Source: Beduinella massiliensis (GTDB lineage: Bacteria; Bacillota; Clostridia; Christensenellales; Aristaeellaceae). From it: DNA of 64,000 nt. The translations under genes were made by a program, and so were the position numbers. The notes beneath the pieces are model-generated. The model was not told the origin of the DNA, did not search any database, and saw nothing but the letters and a program-made list of their open reading frames with translations. Of the stretch, positions 42,859 through 51,696 are shown one piece after another (positions within the stretch are counted from its first letter, which is position 1; each line of letters begins with the position of its first letter). The DNA lies in the NCBI RefSeq assembly GCF_900199405.1, contig NZ_LT963430.1, forward strand, positions 310,001 through 374,000, read 5' to 3'.

Positions 42859-43632
42859 TTATTCGGGGCAGGCCAGCGCCGTGCTGATCCTGCGCGCGGC
42901 ATCGGTGACGAGCGGAACGAGCTCCAAAATACGCGCGCGCGTCATGCGCGAGACGGGCCCGGAGACGCTGATGGCGGCGGTGATCCGTCCTTCGTAATCG
43001 CGAATGGGGGCGGCGATGCAGCGCGCGCCGAGCTCGCATTCCTCGTCGTCGAGCGCGTAACCCTGCGCGCGCACGGCGTCCAGCTCCTTTGTGAGCTCCT
43101 CGAGGGTGGACTTGGTGTGCGGGGTCAGGCGAAGCAGCCCCTTTTTTTCCACGAGCGCCTGAAGGCGGGCAGGCGAATACTGGGTCAGCATCAGCTTGCC
43201 GACGCCCGTGGAGTGCATGGGCGCGCGCTTGCCGATGCGCTGCGTGATTTTGAGCATGCCGTCCGGCCCGTCCACGACGTCCAGATAGATGACCTCCATG
43301 TCCTCCTCGATGGCCAGGCAGCTGGACTCGTCGCAGCGGCGCGAAAGCTCGACCAGGGTGGGGCGGGCGATGTCGCGGATGCTGAAGCGCGCGCTCACCA
43401 TCGCGCCGATTTGGGCAAACTTCATCGTCAGGGCATAGCGCAGCGTCACGGGATCCTGATAGGCATACCGATGCTCGACGAGCGTGCCCACCATGCGCAG
43501 CGTCGTGCTGGCGGGCATGTCCACCTCGCGCGCCAGATCTCCCAGGCGGACGGGCTCGCGCGCGTTTGCCATCGCCTCGATGATTTGCAGGGTCTTTTCA
43601 ACCGACTGGTTCAAGCGGGTCTGCTTTTCCAT
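42859..43632 (-). CDS. IclR-family transcriptional regulator
   Basis: Repressor/activator of 257 aa. N-terminal winged HTH: VEKTLQIIEAMANAREPVRL, then GDLAREVDMPASTTLRMVGT as recognition helix region. The C-terminal effector domain has GAMVSARFSIRDIARPTLVE, GVGKLMLTQYSPARLQAL and the conserved ECELGARCIAAPIRDYEGRI with CIAAPI. Relatives include AllR (senses glyoxylate and represses gcl-hyi) and KdgR. Its gene sits between the Gcl-like operon and the dehydrogenase at 43717, and the GAAAT dyads at 40131-40155 are candidate binding sites. RBS AGGAGG. Divergent from the dehydrogenase gene with 84 bp between. Confidence 0.9.
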   Translation of the reverse strand: MEKQTRLNQSVEKTLQIIEAMANAREPVRLGDLAREVDMPASTTLRMVGTLVEHRYAYQDPVTLRYALTMKFAQIGAMVSARFSIRDIARPTLVELSRRCDESSCLAIEEDMEVIYLDVVDGPDGMLKITQRIGKRAPMHSTGVGKLMLTQYSPARLQALVEKKGLLRLTPHTKSTLEELTKELDAVRAQGYALDDEECELGARCIAAPIRDYEGRITAAISVSGPVSRMTRARILELVPLVTDAARRISTALACPE

Positions 43633-43716
43633 GCGGGCCTCCTATGTTGTGCGAACTGCATTCATCGTACCATCTTCAAAACAAAAAGACAAGCCGAAAC
43701 GAGGGGAGAGTGCAAA

Positions 43717-44658
43717 ATGAAAATTGTCGTTCTGGACGGCTACACGGAAAACCCCGGCGACCTGAGCTGGGCGGGGCTGGAGGCATTGGGCGATCTCACG
43801 GTTTACGACTACACGGCCCCGGAACAGATCGCGGAGCGCGTGCGGGGCGCGCAGGCGGTGTACACGAACAAGACGCCGCTGACGCGCGAGACGATCGGGG
43901 ACGCGAAGGAGCTGCGCTTCATCGGCGTTCTGGCGACGGGCTACAACGTCGTAGACGTAGAGGCCGCGCGGGAACGCGGCATCCCCGTCTGCAACGTTCC
44001 GACCTACGGCACCAGCGCGGTCGCCCAATACGTTTTCGCGCTGCTGCTGGAAATCTGCCACCACGTCGCCCACCACGCGCAGGCGGTGCAGGAGGGAAGG
44101 TGGACGGCCTGCCGCGACTTCTGCTTCTGGGATTACCCGATGATGGAGCTCGCGGGCAAGACGATCGGCATCATCGGCTTTGGGCGCATCGGACAGGCGA
44201 CGGCGCAGGTCGCCCGCGGTTTCGGCATGCGCGTGCTGGCCTTTGACGCCCACGTCCAGGCGCCCGAGTGCGTGCCGCTGGACGAATTGCTCGCGCAAAG
44301 CGACGTCATCTCGCTGCACTGTCCGCTCTTCCCGCAGACGGAGGGCATGATCAACCGGGAGACGATCGCCAGGATGAAGGACGGGGTCATCCTGATCAAC
44401 ACGTCCCGCGGACCGCTGATCCGCGAGGCGGACCTGCGCGAGGCGCTGCTGTCGGGAAAGGTCTATGCCGCAGCGGTGGACGTGGTGTCGGCCGAGCCCG
44501 TACGTCCGGACAATCCGCTGCTGGGCCTTCCCAACTGCCTGATTACCCCCCACATCGCCTGGGCCCCGAAGGAGAGCCGCCAGCGGCTGATGGACATTGC
44601 GGTCGGAAACCTTCGCGCATTTGTCGAGGGAAAGCCGGAAAACGTCGTCAACAAATAA
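43717..44658 (+). CDS. D-2-hydroxyacid dehydrogenase (glycerate/hydroxypyruvate reductase-like)
   Basis: NAD(P)H-dependent 2-hydroxyacid dehydrogenase of 313 aa. N-terminal catalytic part VVLDGYTENPGDLSWAGLEA, typical of HprA-like glycerate dehydrogenases. Rossmann motif KTIGIIGFGRIGQATAQVAR. Catalytic residues: Arg in LINTSRGPLI, Glu in AAAVDVVSAEPVRPDNPL, His in LITPHIAWAPKESRQR. Known relatives reduce hydroxypyruvate to D-glycerate, which fits the Gcl and Hyi-like neighbours. ATG 43717 has GAGGGGAGAG upstream; the frame upstream overlaps the IclR gene on the other strand and is not used. Confidence 0.92.
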   Translation: MKIVVLDGYTENPGDLSWAGLEALGDLTVYDYTAPEQIAERVRGAQAVYTNKTPLTRETIGDAKELRFIGVLATGYNVVDVEAARERGIPVCNVPTYGTSAVAQYVFALLLEICHHVAHHAQAVQEGRWTACRDFCFWDYPMMELAGKTIGIIGFGRIGQATAQVARGFGMRVLAFDAHVQAPECVPLDELLAQSDVISLHCPLFPQTEGMINRETIARMKDGVILINTSRGPLIREADLREALLSGKVYAAAVDVVSAEPVRPDNPLLGLPNCLITPHIAWAPKESRQRLMDIAVGNLRAFVEGKPENVVNK

Positions 44659-44745
44659 GCGGCGGCTGAAAAGCGCCCCATAGCATCCGCGAGCATGCGC
44701 AGGAAAAATGAGGTGAATTCCTCTTTTTCTTGTGCATTTTTCGTT

Positions 44746-44751
44746 TATAAT
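44746..44751 (+). promoter_or_regulatory. Likely -10 of the second YesMN pair
   Basis: TATAAT lies 36 bp before the kinase ATG. The -35 region is only T-rich (CTTTTT), with no TTGACA. Confidence 0.4.
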
Positions 44752-44787
44752 GTACAATTTGAATGGGGTGGAAAGGGGGAGAAGTGC

Positions 44788-46518
44788 ATGCAGCGCAGGG
44801 TGAAGCGCGGAGGCATTCAACGGCTGCTCCTGATCGTGATGCTGCTGGTTTTCATCTCGCTGCTAGCGGTGGAGCGGATTTTTCTTTTGTATTACCACGA
44901 ATCGATCAAGGAGAGCGCGCGCACGCTGACCAATACCCGCGCGGACGAGCTGTTCGACGACATCAACGAAATGTGGTACCAGCTCAACCTGATCTCGGCC
45001 ACGTTTTCCAGAAGCGACGCCATGCGCGCGTATGTGCGATCGACGAACGACGATACGCAGATGATGCAGGTGCTGCGCTCCGCGGTGTACATGACGCAGC
45101 TTGCCGCCAGCAATATCGACTCGATCATCGTGACCGATTTTGCGGACGTAGAGCTGTTCGCCTATGGGGAAATGGACCGGCAGGTGCTTAAGAGCGCGGA
45201 GCGCGCGATGCAAAACGGGCTGGTCGTCAAGAACCCCGTGCACATGCAGCTGGGGACGGGGAGCGCCGCGCGCATGTACTGTATCAACCGAACCGACGCG
45301 CGGACGGACGGGACGTTCCTGTACACGATCATCGTCTACAATATCGACAGCCTGCGCCAGAAGCTGGAGGCGGTGACGGGCGAGGATTACGGAACGAACC
45401 TGCTGCTGCTGGACGGAAACGGCATTCCCCTGATCGAAAGCGTGACGCTGGAAGGGCGGGAGCGGGCACAGGCCATGTCCGACCTTCGCGCGGGCGAGAC
45501 GCCGGTGGATACCCTGTTTTTACAAAAGCGCGGTTTCTCCCTCATGCGCTGGCAGCTGATCGCGTTCGTGCAGGAGGAGGCCCTGCTCCGGCGCATGGCG
45601 ATGGCCGTACGCTTTGCTTATGTCATGGGAATCAGCGTGTTTTTGCTGCTGAGCGTGTTCTTCTTCGTGCTGCGCAAGCAGGTCAACGAGCCGATCGGTC
45701 AGATTCTGGACTTTATGCGCAGCCAGACGCGGGATTTTCCGCAGGCCACGCTTGAATTGAAGACCAAGAACGAATTGGACCAGATCGCCCAGGGCCTGAA
45801 CGCGATGCTCAAGCGGCAGCGGGAGATGGTGAGGGAAAACCTTGAGAGCAAGGAACGCCTGTACGAGACGGAGCTTTCGCAGAAGCAATCGGAGATTGCC
45901 GCGCTGACGAACCAGATCAACCCCCATTTTCTGTACAATACGCTGGACTGCATGCACGGCATGGCGCTCGCCGGCGGCATGAGCGACCTGGAGGAGATCA
46001 TCTCCTCCATGGCCTATATCTTTCGCTACGCCACGCGATCGAGCGCCTACGTTCGCGTGGAGGAGGAGATTGAGAGCATCGTCCGCTACATGAACATCGT
46101 GCGCATCCGCCATGGCGGGCGCATTGGCGCCTGCTACGAAATAGACCGCGAGACGCTGGGTTTGCTGATTCCGAAGATGATCTTGCAGCCCATCGTCGAA
46201 AACGCCGTGTCGCACGGCCTGGAGACCGTCAACCGTCCGGGGGCGCTGTGCATCCACGTGTGGCGGGAAGCGGACGGGCTATACCTGACCGTACGCGACG
46301 ACGGCAAAGGGATGGACAAGGAGACGCTGGACTGCCTGCGCGCGGGGCTGATCCTGGACCGGGCGGATACGGCGGACCGTTCAACCCACATCGGACTGAC
46401 GAACATCCACCGCAGGATACGGCTGCTGCACGGGCCCTCCTGTGGCGTGACGGTCGAATCGGAGTTGGGACAGGGCACGACCGTGACGCTCCGGTTGCAG
46501 GCGAGGCGACAGGCGTGA
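44788..46518 (+). CDS. Sensor histidine kinase, YesM/LytS type
   Basis: Second sensor kinase, 576 aa. N-terminal basic residues (QRRVKRGGIQR), helix LLLIVMLLVFISLLAVERIF, an extracellular domain of about 240 residues, second helix FAYVMGISVFLLLSVFFFVL near 275-297, HAMP linker, a coiled-coil EKERLYETELSQKQ region, then phosphoacceptor INPHFLYNTLDCMH (about H382) and ATPase motifs ILQPIVENAVSHGLE, VRDDGKGMDKE, THIGLTNIHRRIRL. ATG 44788 has AAGGGGGA upstream. Partner response regulator starts 42 bp after its stop. Likely input: the sugar carried by the transporter at 48115-51683. Confidence 0.92.
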   Translation: MQRRVKRGGIQRLLLIVMLLVFISLLAVERIFLLYYHESIKESARTLTNTRADELFDDINEMWYQLNLISATFSRSDAMRAYVRSTNDDTQMMQVLRSAVYMTQLAASNIDSIIVTDFADVELFAYGEMDRQVLKSAERAMQNGLVVKNPVHMQLGTGSAARMYCINRTDARTDGTFLYTIIVYNIDSLRQKLEAVTGEDYGTNLLLLDGNGIPLIESVTLEGRERAQAMSDLRAGETPVDTLFLQKRGFSLMRWQLIAFVQEEALLRRMAMAVRFAYVMGISVFLLLSVFFFVLRKQVNEPIGQILDFMRSQTRDFPQATLELKTKNELDQIAQGLNAMLKRQREMVRENLESKERLYETELSQKQSEIAALTNQINPHFLYNTLDCMHGMALAGGMSDLEEIISSMAYIFRYATRSSAYVRVEEEIESIVRYMNIVRIRHGGRIGACYEIDRETLGLLIPKMILQPIVENAVSHGLETVNRPGALCIHVWREADGLYLTVRDDGKGMDKETLDCLRAGLILDRADTADRSTHIGLTNIHRRIRLLHGPSCGVTVESELGQGTTVTLRLQARRQA

Positions 46519-46560
46519 GGATGCCCCCCTGCGGGCGGCGCGCCGGAATAGGAGGAAGCG

Positions 46561-47994
46561 ATGTATACTGTCATGCTGCTGGACGACGAGCCGTGGGCGC
46601 TGGAAAGCCTGTCTCGCGTCTTTCCATGGGAACAGAACGGGTTCGCGGTAACCGGCCGGTTCACCGACCCCGTCGCAGGCTGGGATGCCGTTTCGGCGGA
46701 GCAGCCGGACGTCGTCTTTATCGACATCCGCATGCCGGTGATGAGCGGCCTGGAGATGGCCGCCCGCGCGCAGGAGCTGCCCCAGCCGCCGCTCTTCGTC
46801 GTGGTCAGCGGGTATGGAAGCTTTGAATACGCGCAGCGGGCGCTGCGCCTGGGCGTGTTCGATTATTGCCTCAAGCCGGTGGAACGGGGCGACGCGCAGG
46901 CGCTGCTCGTCAAGATCCGGGCGGAGCTGGAGCGACGGGATACGCGCAAGAGCGCCGCGCTGCTGGAGGCGATTCAAAGCGGGATGAGCGCGGAGGAGCT
47001 CTTTTTACAGGCGGGCCGAAGCATGGAGGGGGAATGGTGGCGGGTCGCGGTGCTTCGCTTCGTGGACGGTGCGGCGGCCGAGGAGCTGGCCCCCACGCTT
47101 CGGGGGCTCAACGCGCGGCTCGTCTGGCTGGGCGCGACCAAGGCGATGGTCGTCGCCAACGGGGATGAGCGCGTGGGCGAGGCGCTGGAGCGGGCGATGG
47201 ACAGCCTGAGCGGGCACGAGCGCCTCTTCATCGGGCTGAGCCGCGTCAGCCGCCATGCGCATCACCTTGCCCGCCGCGTGTCCGAGGCGCTGAGCTGCGC
47301 CTACACGGATTTTGTGAACCCGCACGTGCGCAAGGTCGTCTACCACGCCGGGGAAAGCCCGGCCGTGGAGGCGCGCGTAAGCGCGCTGATCGACGCGGTC
47401 AGACACAAGGACCTCACGCTGTGGGACGCGCAGATCGGGGATTATGCCGGGATGATGGCGCGCGAGGGCGTGCAGATGCACAGTATCTGCCGCTACTGGA
47501 ACCGGCTGATGGATGCGTTTAACGAAGAAGGCGGCGAGCGGCTGCGGGGCGAGCTGGAATGGGTGATGGATCCGGAAGGAATGCGCGCTTTTCTGGGCGG
47601 GCCGGAGGAGATGGCGTCCTATCTCGATACGCTCATGCGGGACATCGTCGAACGAAATGGGAGCCAGGGGGCAAACCGCAGCTTTTCCGAGATGATGGAA
47701 TACGTCCGGGCGCACTACACGGAACGGATGCGCCTCAGCGATTTGGCGGCGCGCTTTCACCTGAATACGGCCTACTGCAGCGAGGTGTTTCGCAAGAGCG
47801 CGGGCGAGACGTTCACCGATTTTGTGACGCGGCTGCGCATGGAGCATGCGCAGCGCGCGATCCTCGCCGGAGAATGCAACCTTCAGGCGCTCGCGCTGGA
47901 GCTGGGCTACGGCGATTACTTTACGTTCAGCAAGCGCTTTAAGCAATACTTCGGGCAATCGCCCTCGCACATGACCGGCACAAAAAAATCGTAA
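46561..47994 (+). CDS. Response regulator, YesN type (receiver + AraC HTH)
   Basis: DNA-binding partner, 477 aa, with all receiver residues: LLDDEPWAL, phosphoacceptor D55 in VVFIDIRMPVMSG, T/S in VVVSGYGSFEYA, and K in YCLKPVERG. The middle linker resembles other YesN proteins (LFIGLSRVSRHAHHLARRVS). The double HTH follows: MRLSDLAARFHLNTAYCSEV, QALALELGYGDYFTFSKRFK, QYFGQSPSHM. RBS AGGAGGAAG. The binding-protein gene starts 120 bp downstream, without a clear -35, fitting activator control. Confidence 0.94.
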   Translation: MYTVMLLDDEPWALESLSRVFPWEQNGFAVTGRFTDPVAGWDAVSAEQPDVVFIDIRMPVMSGLEMAARAQELPQPPLFVVVSGYGSFEYAQRALRLGVFDYCLKPVERGDAQALLVKIRAELERRDTRKSAALLEAIQSGMSAEELFLQAGRSMEGEWWRVAVLRFVDGAAAEELAPTLRGLNARLVWLGATKAMVVANGDERVGEALERAMDSLSGHERLFIGLSRVSRHAHHLARRVSEALSCAYTDFVNPHVRKVVYHAGESPAVEARVSALIDAVRHKDLTLWDAQIGDYAGMMAREGVQMHSICRYWNRLMDAFNEEGGERLRGELEWVMDPEGMRAFLGGPEEMASYLDTLMRDIVERNGSQGANRSFSEMMEYVRAHYTERMRLSDLAARFHLNTAYCSEVFRKSAGETFTDFVTRLRMEHAQRAILAGECNLQALALELGYGDYFTFSKRFKQYFGQSPSHMTGTKKS

Positions 47995-48114
47995 AATATT
48001 CTGATGATTTGACAAGAAGAACTGAAAGCGCGACATGGATTCATACAATTCGCTCTGTTAAAATGAGGACAACAAAATTCTTACGGGCGAAACCCGAAAA
48101 AAGGAGGAAGAAAC

Positions 48115-49689
48115 ATGAACCACCAGCACAAGCTGGTCGCCGCGCTTCTCGCGATCCTGATGGCGGTCGGCGCCGTGGCCGCGTCGGCCGAGGGACCGGT
48201 CAAGTACGACACGCAACAGACCTTCACGCTGTGGACTCCGATGGACAAGGCTGCCGGAGCGGTAGCGGATTGGTCCGAAAACCTCGTCTATCAGACGATG
48301 GCCGAGCTGACGAACGTTTCCGTCGAATTCCTGCATCCGCCGGTCGGCGGGGAGAAGGACGCCTTCAACCTGATGTGTGCGTCCGGAGACCTGCCGGATG
48401 CCATTCAGTACGGATGGCTTACCGTTCCCGGCGGCCCGGCGAACTACATCAACGACGGCATCATCATCCCACTGAACGACCTGATCGACGAGTACGCGCC
48501 GAATCTGAAGGCGTACCTCGAATCGCGCCCCGACCTCAAGCGCCAGTGCATCCTGGACGACGGCACGTTCTACACGCTGCCCGCCTTCTACGCGGATCGC
48601 GAGCTGGCGGTCAGCCAGGGCCCGGTCGTGCGCGCGGACTTCCTGGACGACATCGGCATGACGCCGGAGGAGTTCCCCACCACCGTCGCGGGCTGGGAAG
48701 AAATGCTCATCAAGGTGACGGAGAGCGAATCGCTGACGGGCGTGATCCCCTTCCTGTTTGCGAAGATGGAGGAAATCACCGCCTGCCCCGTGGTGCTGGG
48801 CGCCTACGGCATCAGCCAGGAATTTTACAACGACAACGGCACCGTGAAGTTCGGCGTCTTGCAGCCGGAGTACAAGGAATACCTCAAGACCATGCGCCGC
48901 TGGTTTGAGCTCGGCCTGCTGGACGTGGAGTTTGCGGCGAACACCGCCAAGCTGCGCGACGAGAAGGTCACCAGCGACCGCGTGTTCTGCTTCATCGGCT
49001 CCATGGGCAACAGCATCACCCGTTACACGGCCATGTGCCGCGACGCAAACCCCGAATTCCAGCTCCTGCCCGAGCCGTTCCCCACGCTGAACGAGGGCGA
49101 GACCCCGATCGTCGGCCAGGAGGGCCCGGCGTACAGCGGCGGCCTGGCGATCACCAGCACCTGCAAGAACCCGGAGCTGATCGTGAAGTTCTACGATTAC
49201 TTCTACAGCGAAGAGGGCCACATGCTCTCCAACTGGGGCGTACAGGGCCTGACCTACGACTACGACGAGAACGGCAAGCCCTACTTCCTGCCGCTGGTCG
49301 CGGAGAACCCGGACGGTCTGAGCCGCGAGCAGGCGATGGCCAAGTACACCATCTGGCAGTCCACCTCTCCTGTCTACAAGCAGAAGGACGTGCTGGAGCA
49401 GCGCGACCGTCTGCCCGAGCAGATCGAGGGCCGCAAGAACTGGCTGGCCTGTAAGAACGAGATCATCATCCCCGCCGTCACGCCGACCATGGAGGAATCC
49501 AGCGAATTTGCCACCATCATGAACGACGTGCAGACGTACTACTGGGAGCAGGCGACGAAGATCATCATGGGCGAGGTAGACCTCGACGAGGGCTACGACG
49601 CGATGGTCGCCACGCTCAAGGGCATGGGAATCGACCGCGCGACCGAGCTGCGCCAGGCCGCCCTGGACCGCTTCCTGGCCCGTCCGTAA
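48115..49689 (+). CDS. Extracellular solute-binding protein (LipO-like)
   Basis: Binding protein of transporter 4, 524 aa. Signal peptide KLVAALLAILMAVGAVAASA with type I site and no cysteine. Mature start EGPVKYDTQQTFTLWTPMDK. Typical segments are VGGEKDAFNLMCASGDLPDA (hinge) and LNDLIDEYAPNLKAYLESRP. The length matches the LipO group used with LplB/YtcP permeases. RBS AAAGGAGG. It precedes its permeases, unlike in transporters 1 and 3, and is separated from them by a terminator. Confidence 0.92.
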   Translation: MNHQHKLVAALLAILMAVGAVAASAEGPVKYDTQQTFTLWTPMDKAAGAVADWSENLVYQTMAELTNVSVEFLHPPVGGEKDAFNLMCASGDLPDAIQYGWLTVPGGPANYINDGIIIPLNDLIDEYAPNLKAYLESRPDLKRQCILDDGTFYTLPAFYADRELAVSQGPVVRADFLDDIGMTPEEFPTTVAGWEEMLIKVTESESLTGVIPFLFAKMEEITACPVVLGAYGISQEFYNDNGTVKFGVLQPEYKEYLKTMRRWFELGLLDVEFAANTAKLRDEKVTSDRVFCFIGSMGNSITRYTAMCRDANPEFQLLPEPFPTLNEGETPIVGQEGPAYSGGLAITSTCKNPELIVKFYDYFYSEEGHMLSNWGVQGLTYDYDENGKPYFLPLVAENPDGLSREQAMAKYTIWQSTSPVYKQKDVLEQRDRLPEQIEGRKNWLACKNEIIIPAVTPTMEESSEFATIMNDVQTYYWEQATKIIMGEVDLDEGYDAMVATLKGMGIDRATELRQAALDRFLARP

Positions 49690-49711
49690 AAATGACGCTG
49701 TCATAGCCGCG

Positions 49712-49747
49712 AATCCGGGACGTCACGTCCGGCGTCCCGGATTTTTG
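49712..49747 (+). terminator. Terminator between binding protein and permeases
   Basis: A perfect 11-bp stem (49712-49722 with 49733-49743), a 10-base loop and a T-run. It lies inside the operon, 22 bp after the binding-protein stop, and should limit permease expression. Confidence 0.88.
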
Positions 49748-49832
49748 CACCCGAAAACGCCGAAACGGGCACGCCGTGCCGAACGCCAGCTTGGCCGCCG
49801 GAGCCGTCAAAGCTGCAAAAGGGGGAAAAAAG

Positions 49833-50783
49833 ATGGTATCCGCATCCAATCAGCGCGTGGAATTGGGCAAAAAAAGCCTGGGACAGCGCATCGTCAAAGA
49901 CTTTAAGCGGTATAAGTACGTATACTTCATGCTGGTTCCGGTCGTCGTCTGGTATCTGCTGTTCTGCTACTGGCCGCTGCTGGGAAACGTCATCGCCTTT
50001 AAGGACTTTAAGCCCATGAAGGGCATCTGGGGCAGTCCCTGGGTCGGATTGAAGCATTTTCAGGCGTTCTTTTCTAGCTATTATTTTGGCAAGCTCCTGC
50101 GCAACACGCTGCTCATCAGCCTGTACGGCATCCTCTTCTCGTTCCCGGCGCCCATTCTGCTGGCGCTGCTCATCAACGAGCTGCGACAGCCGCGCTACAA
50201 GCGGGTGATACAGACGGTCACCTACATGCCCTATTTCATCTCGATGATCGTCATCTGCGGCATGCTGCTGGACTTCCTCAAAAAGGACGGCGTCATCACC
50301 TCGCTGTTGGCGGCCGTGGGCCTGCCAAACGAGAACTACCTGATGAAGCCGGACGCGTTCCGAACGATCTACGTCGCTTCGGACATCTGGCAGAACTGCG
50401 GGTGGAACTCGATCATCTACCTGGCGGCGCTCAGCTCCATCGACCAGGAGCTCTACGAGGCGGCGCGCATCGACGGCGCGGGCCGCCTGCGCCAGACCTG
50501 GCACGTGACGCTGCCGGGCCTGCTGCCGACGATCATGATCCTGCTCATCATGCGCGTGGGCGCGGTGCTCAACGTCGGGTATGAAAAGATCATCCTGCTG
50601 TACAACGCGGCCAACGCGGAGACGTCGGATGTCATTTCGTCCTTCGTGTACAGGCGCGGCATTCTGGAGGCGAACTTCAGCTACACCACGGCGGTGGACT
50701 TCTTCAACGCCTTCATCTCCTTCGGGCTGGTGATGGGCACCAACTATCTGAGCAAGCGCAAGACCGAATACGGACTGTGGTAA
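49833..50783 (+). CDS. Carbohydrate ABC transporter permease, LplB type
   Basis: First membrane subunit (316 aa) of transporter 4. A basic N-terminal stretch of about 30 residues, then VYFMLVPVVVWYLLFCYWPL and LGNVIAFKDFKPMKGIWGSP, the LplB signature. EAA loop: YEAARIDGAGRLRQTWHVTL then PGLLP. ATG 49833 has AGGGGGAAA 6 bp upstream; the frame upstream is not coding. Second permease starts 12 bp downstream. Confidence 0.93.
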   Translation: MVSASNQRVELGKKSLGQRIVKDFKRYKYVYFMLVPVVVWYLLFCYWPLLGNVIAFKDFKPMKGIWGSPWVGLKHFQAFFSSYYFGKLLRNTLLISLYGILFSFPAPILLALLINELRQPRYKRVIQTVTYMPYFISMIVICGMLLDFLKKDGVITSLLAAVGLPNENYLMKPDAFRTIYVASDIWQNCGWNSIIYLAALSSIDQELYEAARIDGAGRLRQTWHVTLPGLLPTIMILLIMRVGAVLNVGYEKIILLYNAANAETSDVISSFVYRRGILEANFSYTTAVDFFNAFISFGLVMGTNYLSKRKTEYGLW

Positions 50784-50795
50784 GGAGGAGAGGGC

Positions 50796-51683
50796 ATGAT
50801 TCGCGAATCCAGGGCGGAAAGAAGTTTTCAGGTTGCCAACGTAGTGCTGCTCGGCCTCATTGCGGTCGTCACGCTGTACCCGATCCTCTACGTGCTCTTC
50901 GCCTCCGTTTCGGACCCAAACCAGCTGATCCGTCACAGCGGCGCGCTGTTCAAGCCCCTGGGCTTTGAGCTGGAGGCGTACAAGATCGTCTTTAAAAACC
51001 CGGATATCGGCAGCGGCTACGTCAACACGCTCCTCTACATGGGCGTGGGAACGGCGATCAGCATGGTGCTGACGATCATGGGCGCGTACGCCCTTTCCAG
51101 GACGCACGCGATGTTCGTCAAATACGTCATGTTCTTCGCGGCTTTCACCATGTGGTTCAAGCCGAGCATGATTCCGTTTTTTCTGACGGTCGGCACCGAC
51201 ATGCACATGAAGAACACGTTCTGGGCGATGGTGCTCCCCCGCGCGATCGTGACCTATAACCTGATCGTGCTGCGCACGGGCTTCGCCGCCGTGCCCGAGA
51301 GCCTGGAGGAGTCGGCGCGCATCGACGGCGCGAAGGATTTCACGATCCTCTTCCGCGTCTTCGTGCCGCTGTGCATGGCCAATATCGCCGTCGTGACGCT
51401 GTTTTACATGGTTTCCAAGTGGAACTCGTGGTTCGACGCGATGCTTTTCATCAACAAGCGGAACATGTTCCCGCTGCAGCTTCTGCTGCGCGAGATCCTG
51501 ATCCTCAACAGCACGGACAGCATGCTCGCGGCGTCCGCCGTGAGCCAGGGCGACCAGATTTCCGTGGGCGAGACGATCAAGTACGCGACCATCGTCGTCG
51601 CGACGCTGCCGATCCTGTGCGTGTATCCGTTCGTTCAGAAGTACTTCGTCAAGGGCGTCATGATCGGCGCCATCAAAGGATAA
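50796..51683 (+). CDS. Carbohydrate ABC transporter permease, YtcP/LplC type
   Basis: Second subunit (295 aa). First helix VVLLGLIAVVTLYPILYVLF, then ASVSDPNQLIRHSGALFKPL. EAA loop: EESARIDGAKDFTILFRVFV then PLCM; the C-terminus is the usual VQKYFVKGVMIGAIKG. RBS AAGGAGGAG. The flavoprotein gene starts 13 bp downstream, so uptake and first oxidation steps share one transcript. Confidence 0.94.
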   Translation: MIRESRAERSFQVANVVLLGLIAVVTLYPILYVLFASVSDPNQLIRHSGALFKPLGFELEAYKIVFKNPDIGSGYVNTLLYMGVGTAISMVLTIMGAYALSRTHAMFVKYVMFFAAFTMWFKPSMIPFFLTVGTDMHMKNTFWAMVLPRAIVTYNLIVLRTGFAAVPESLEESARIDGAKDFTILFRVFVPLCMANIAVVTLFYMVSKWNSWFDAMLFINKRNMFPLQLLLREILILNSTDSMLAASAVSQGDQISVGETIKYATIVVATLPILCVYPFVQKYFVKGVMIGAIKG

Positions 51684-51696
51684 TGGAGGGTTGCAC

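Noticed and set aside
43117-43716. N-terminal extension of the D-2-hydroxyacid dehydrogenase
   Set aside because: It is antisense to the IclR gene; a good ribosome site precedes ATG 43717.
48009-48014. TTGACA upstream of binding protein 4
   Set aside because: No -10 at 16-18 bp; TACAAT at 48044 is 29 bp away.
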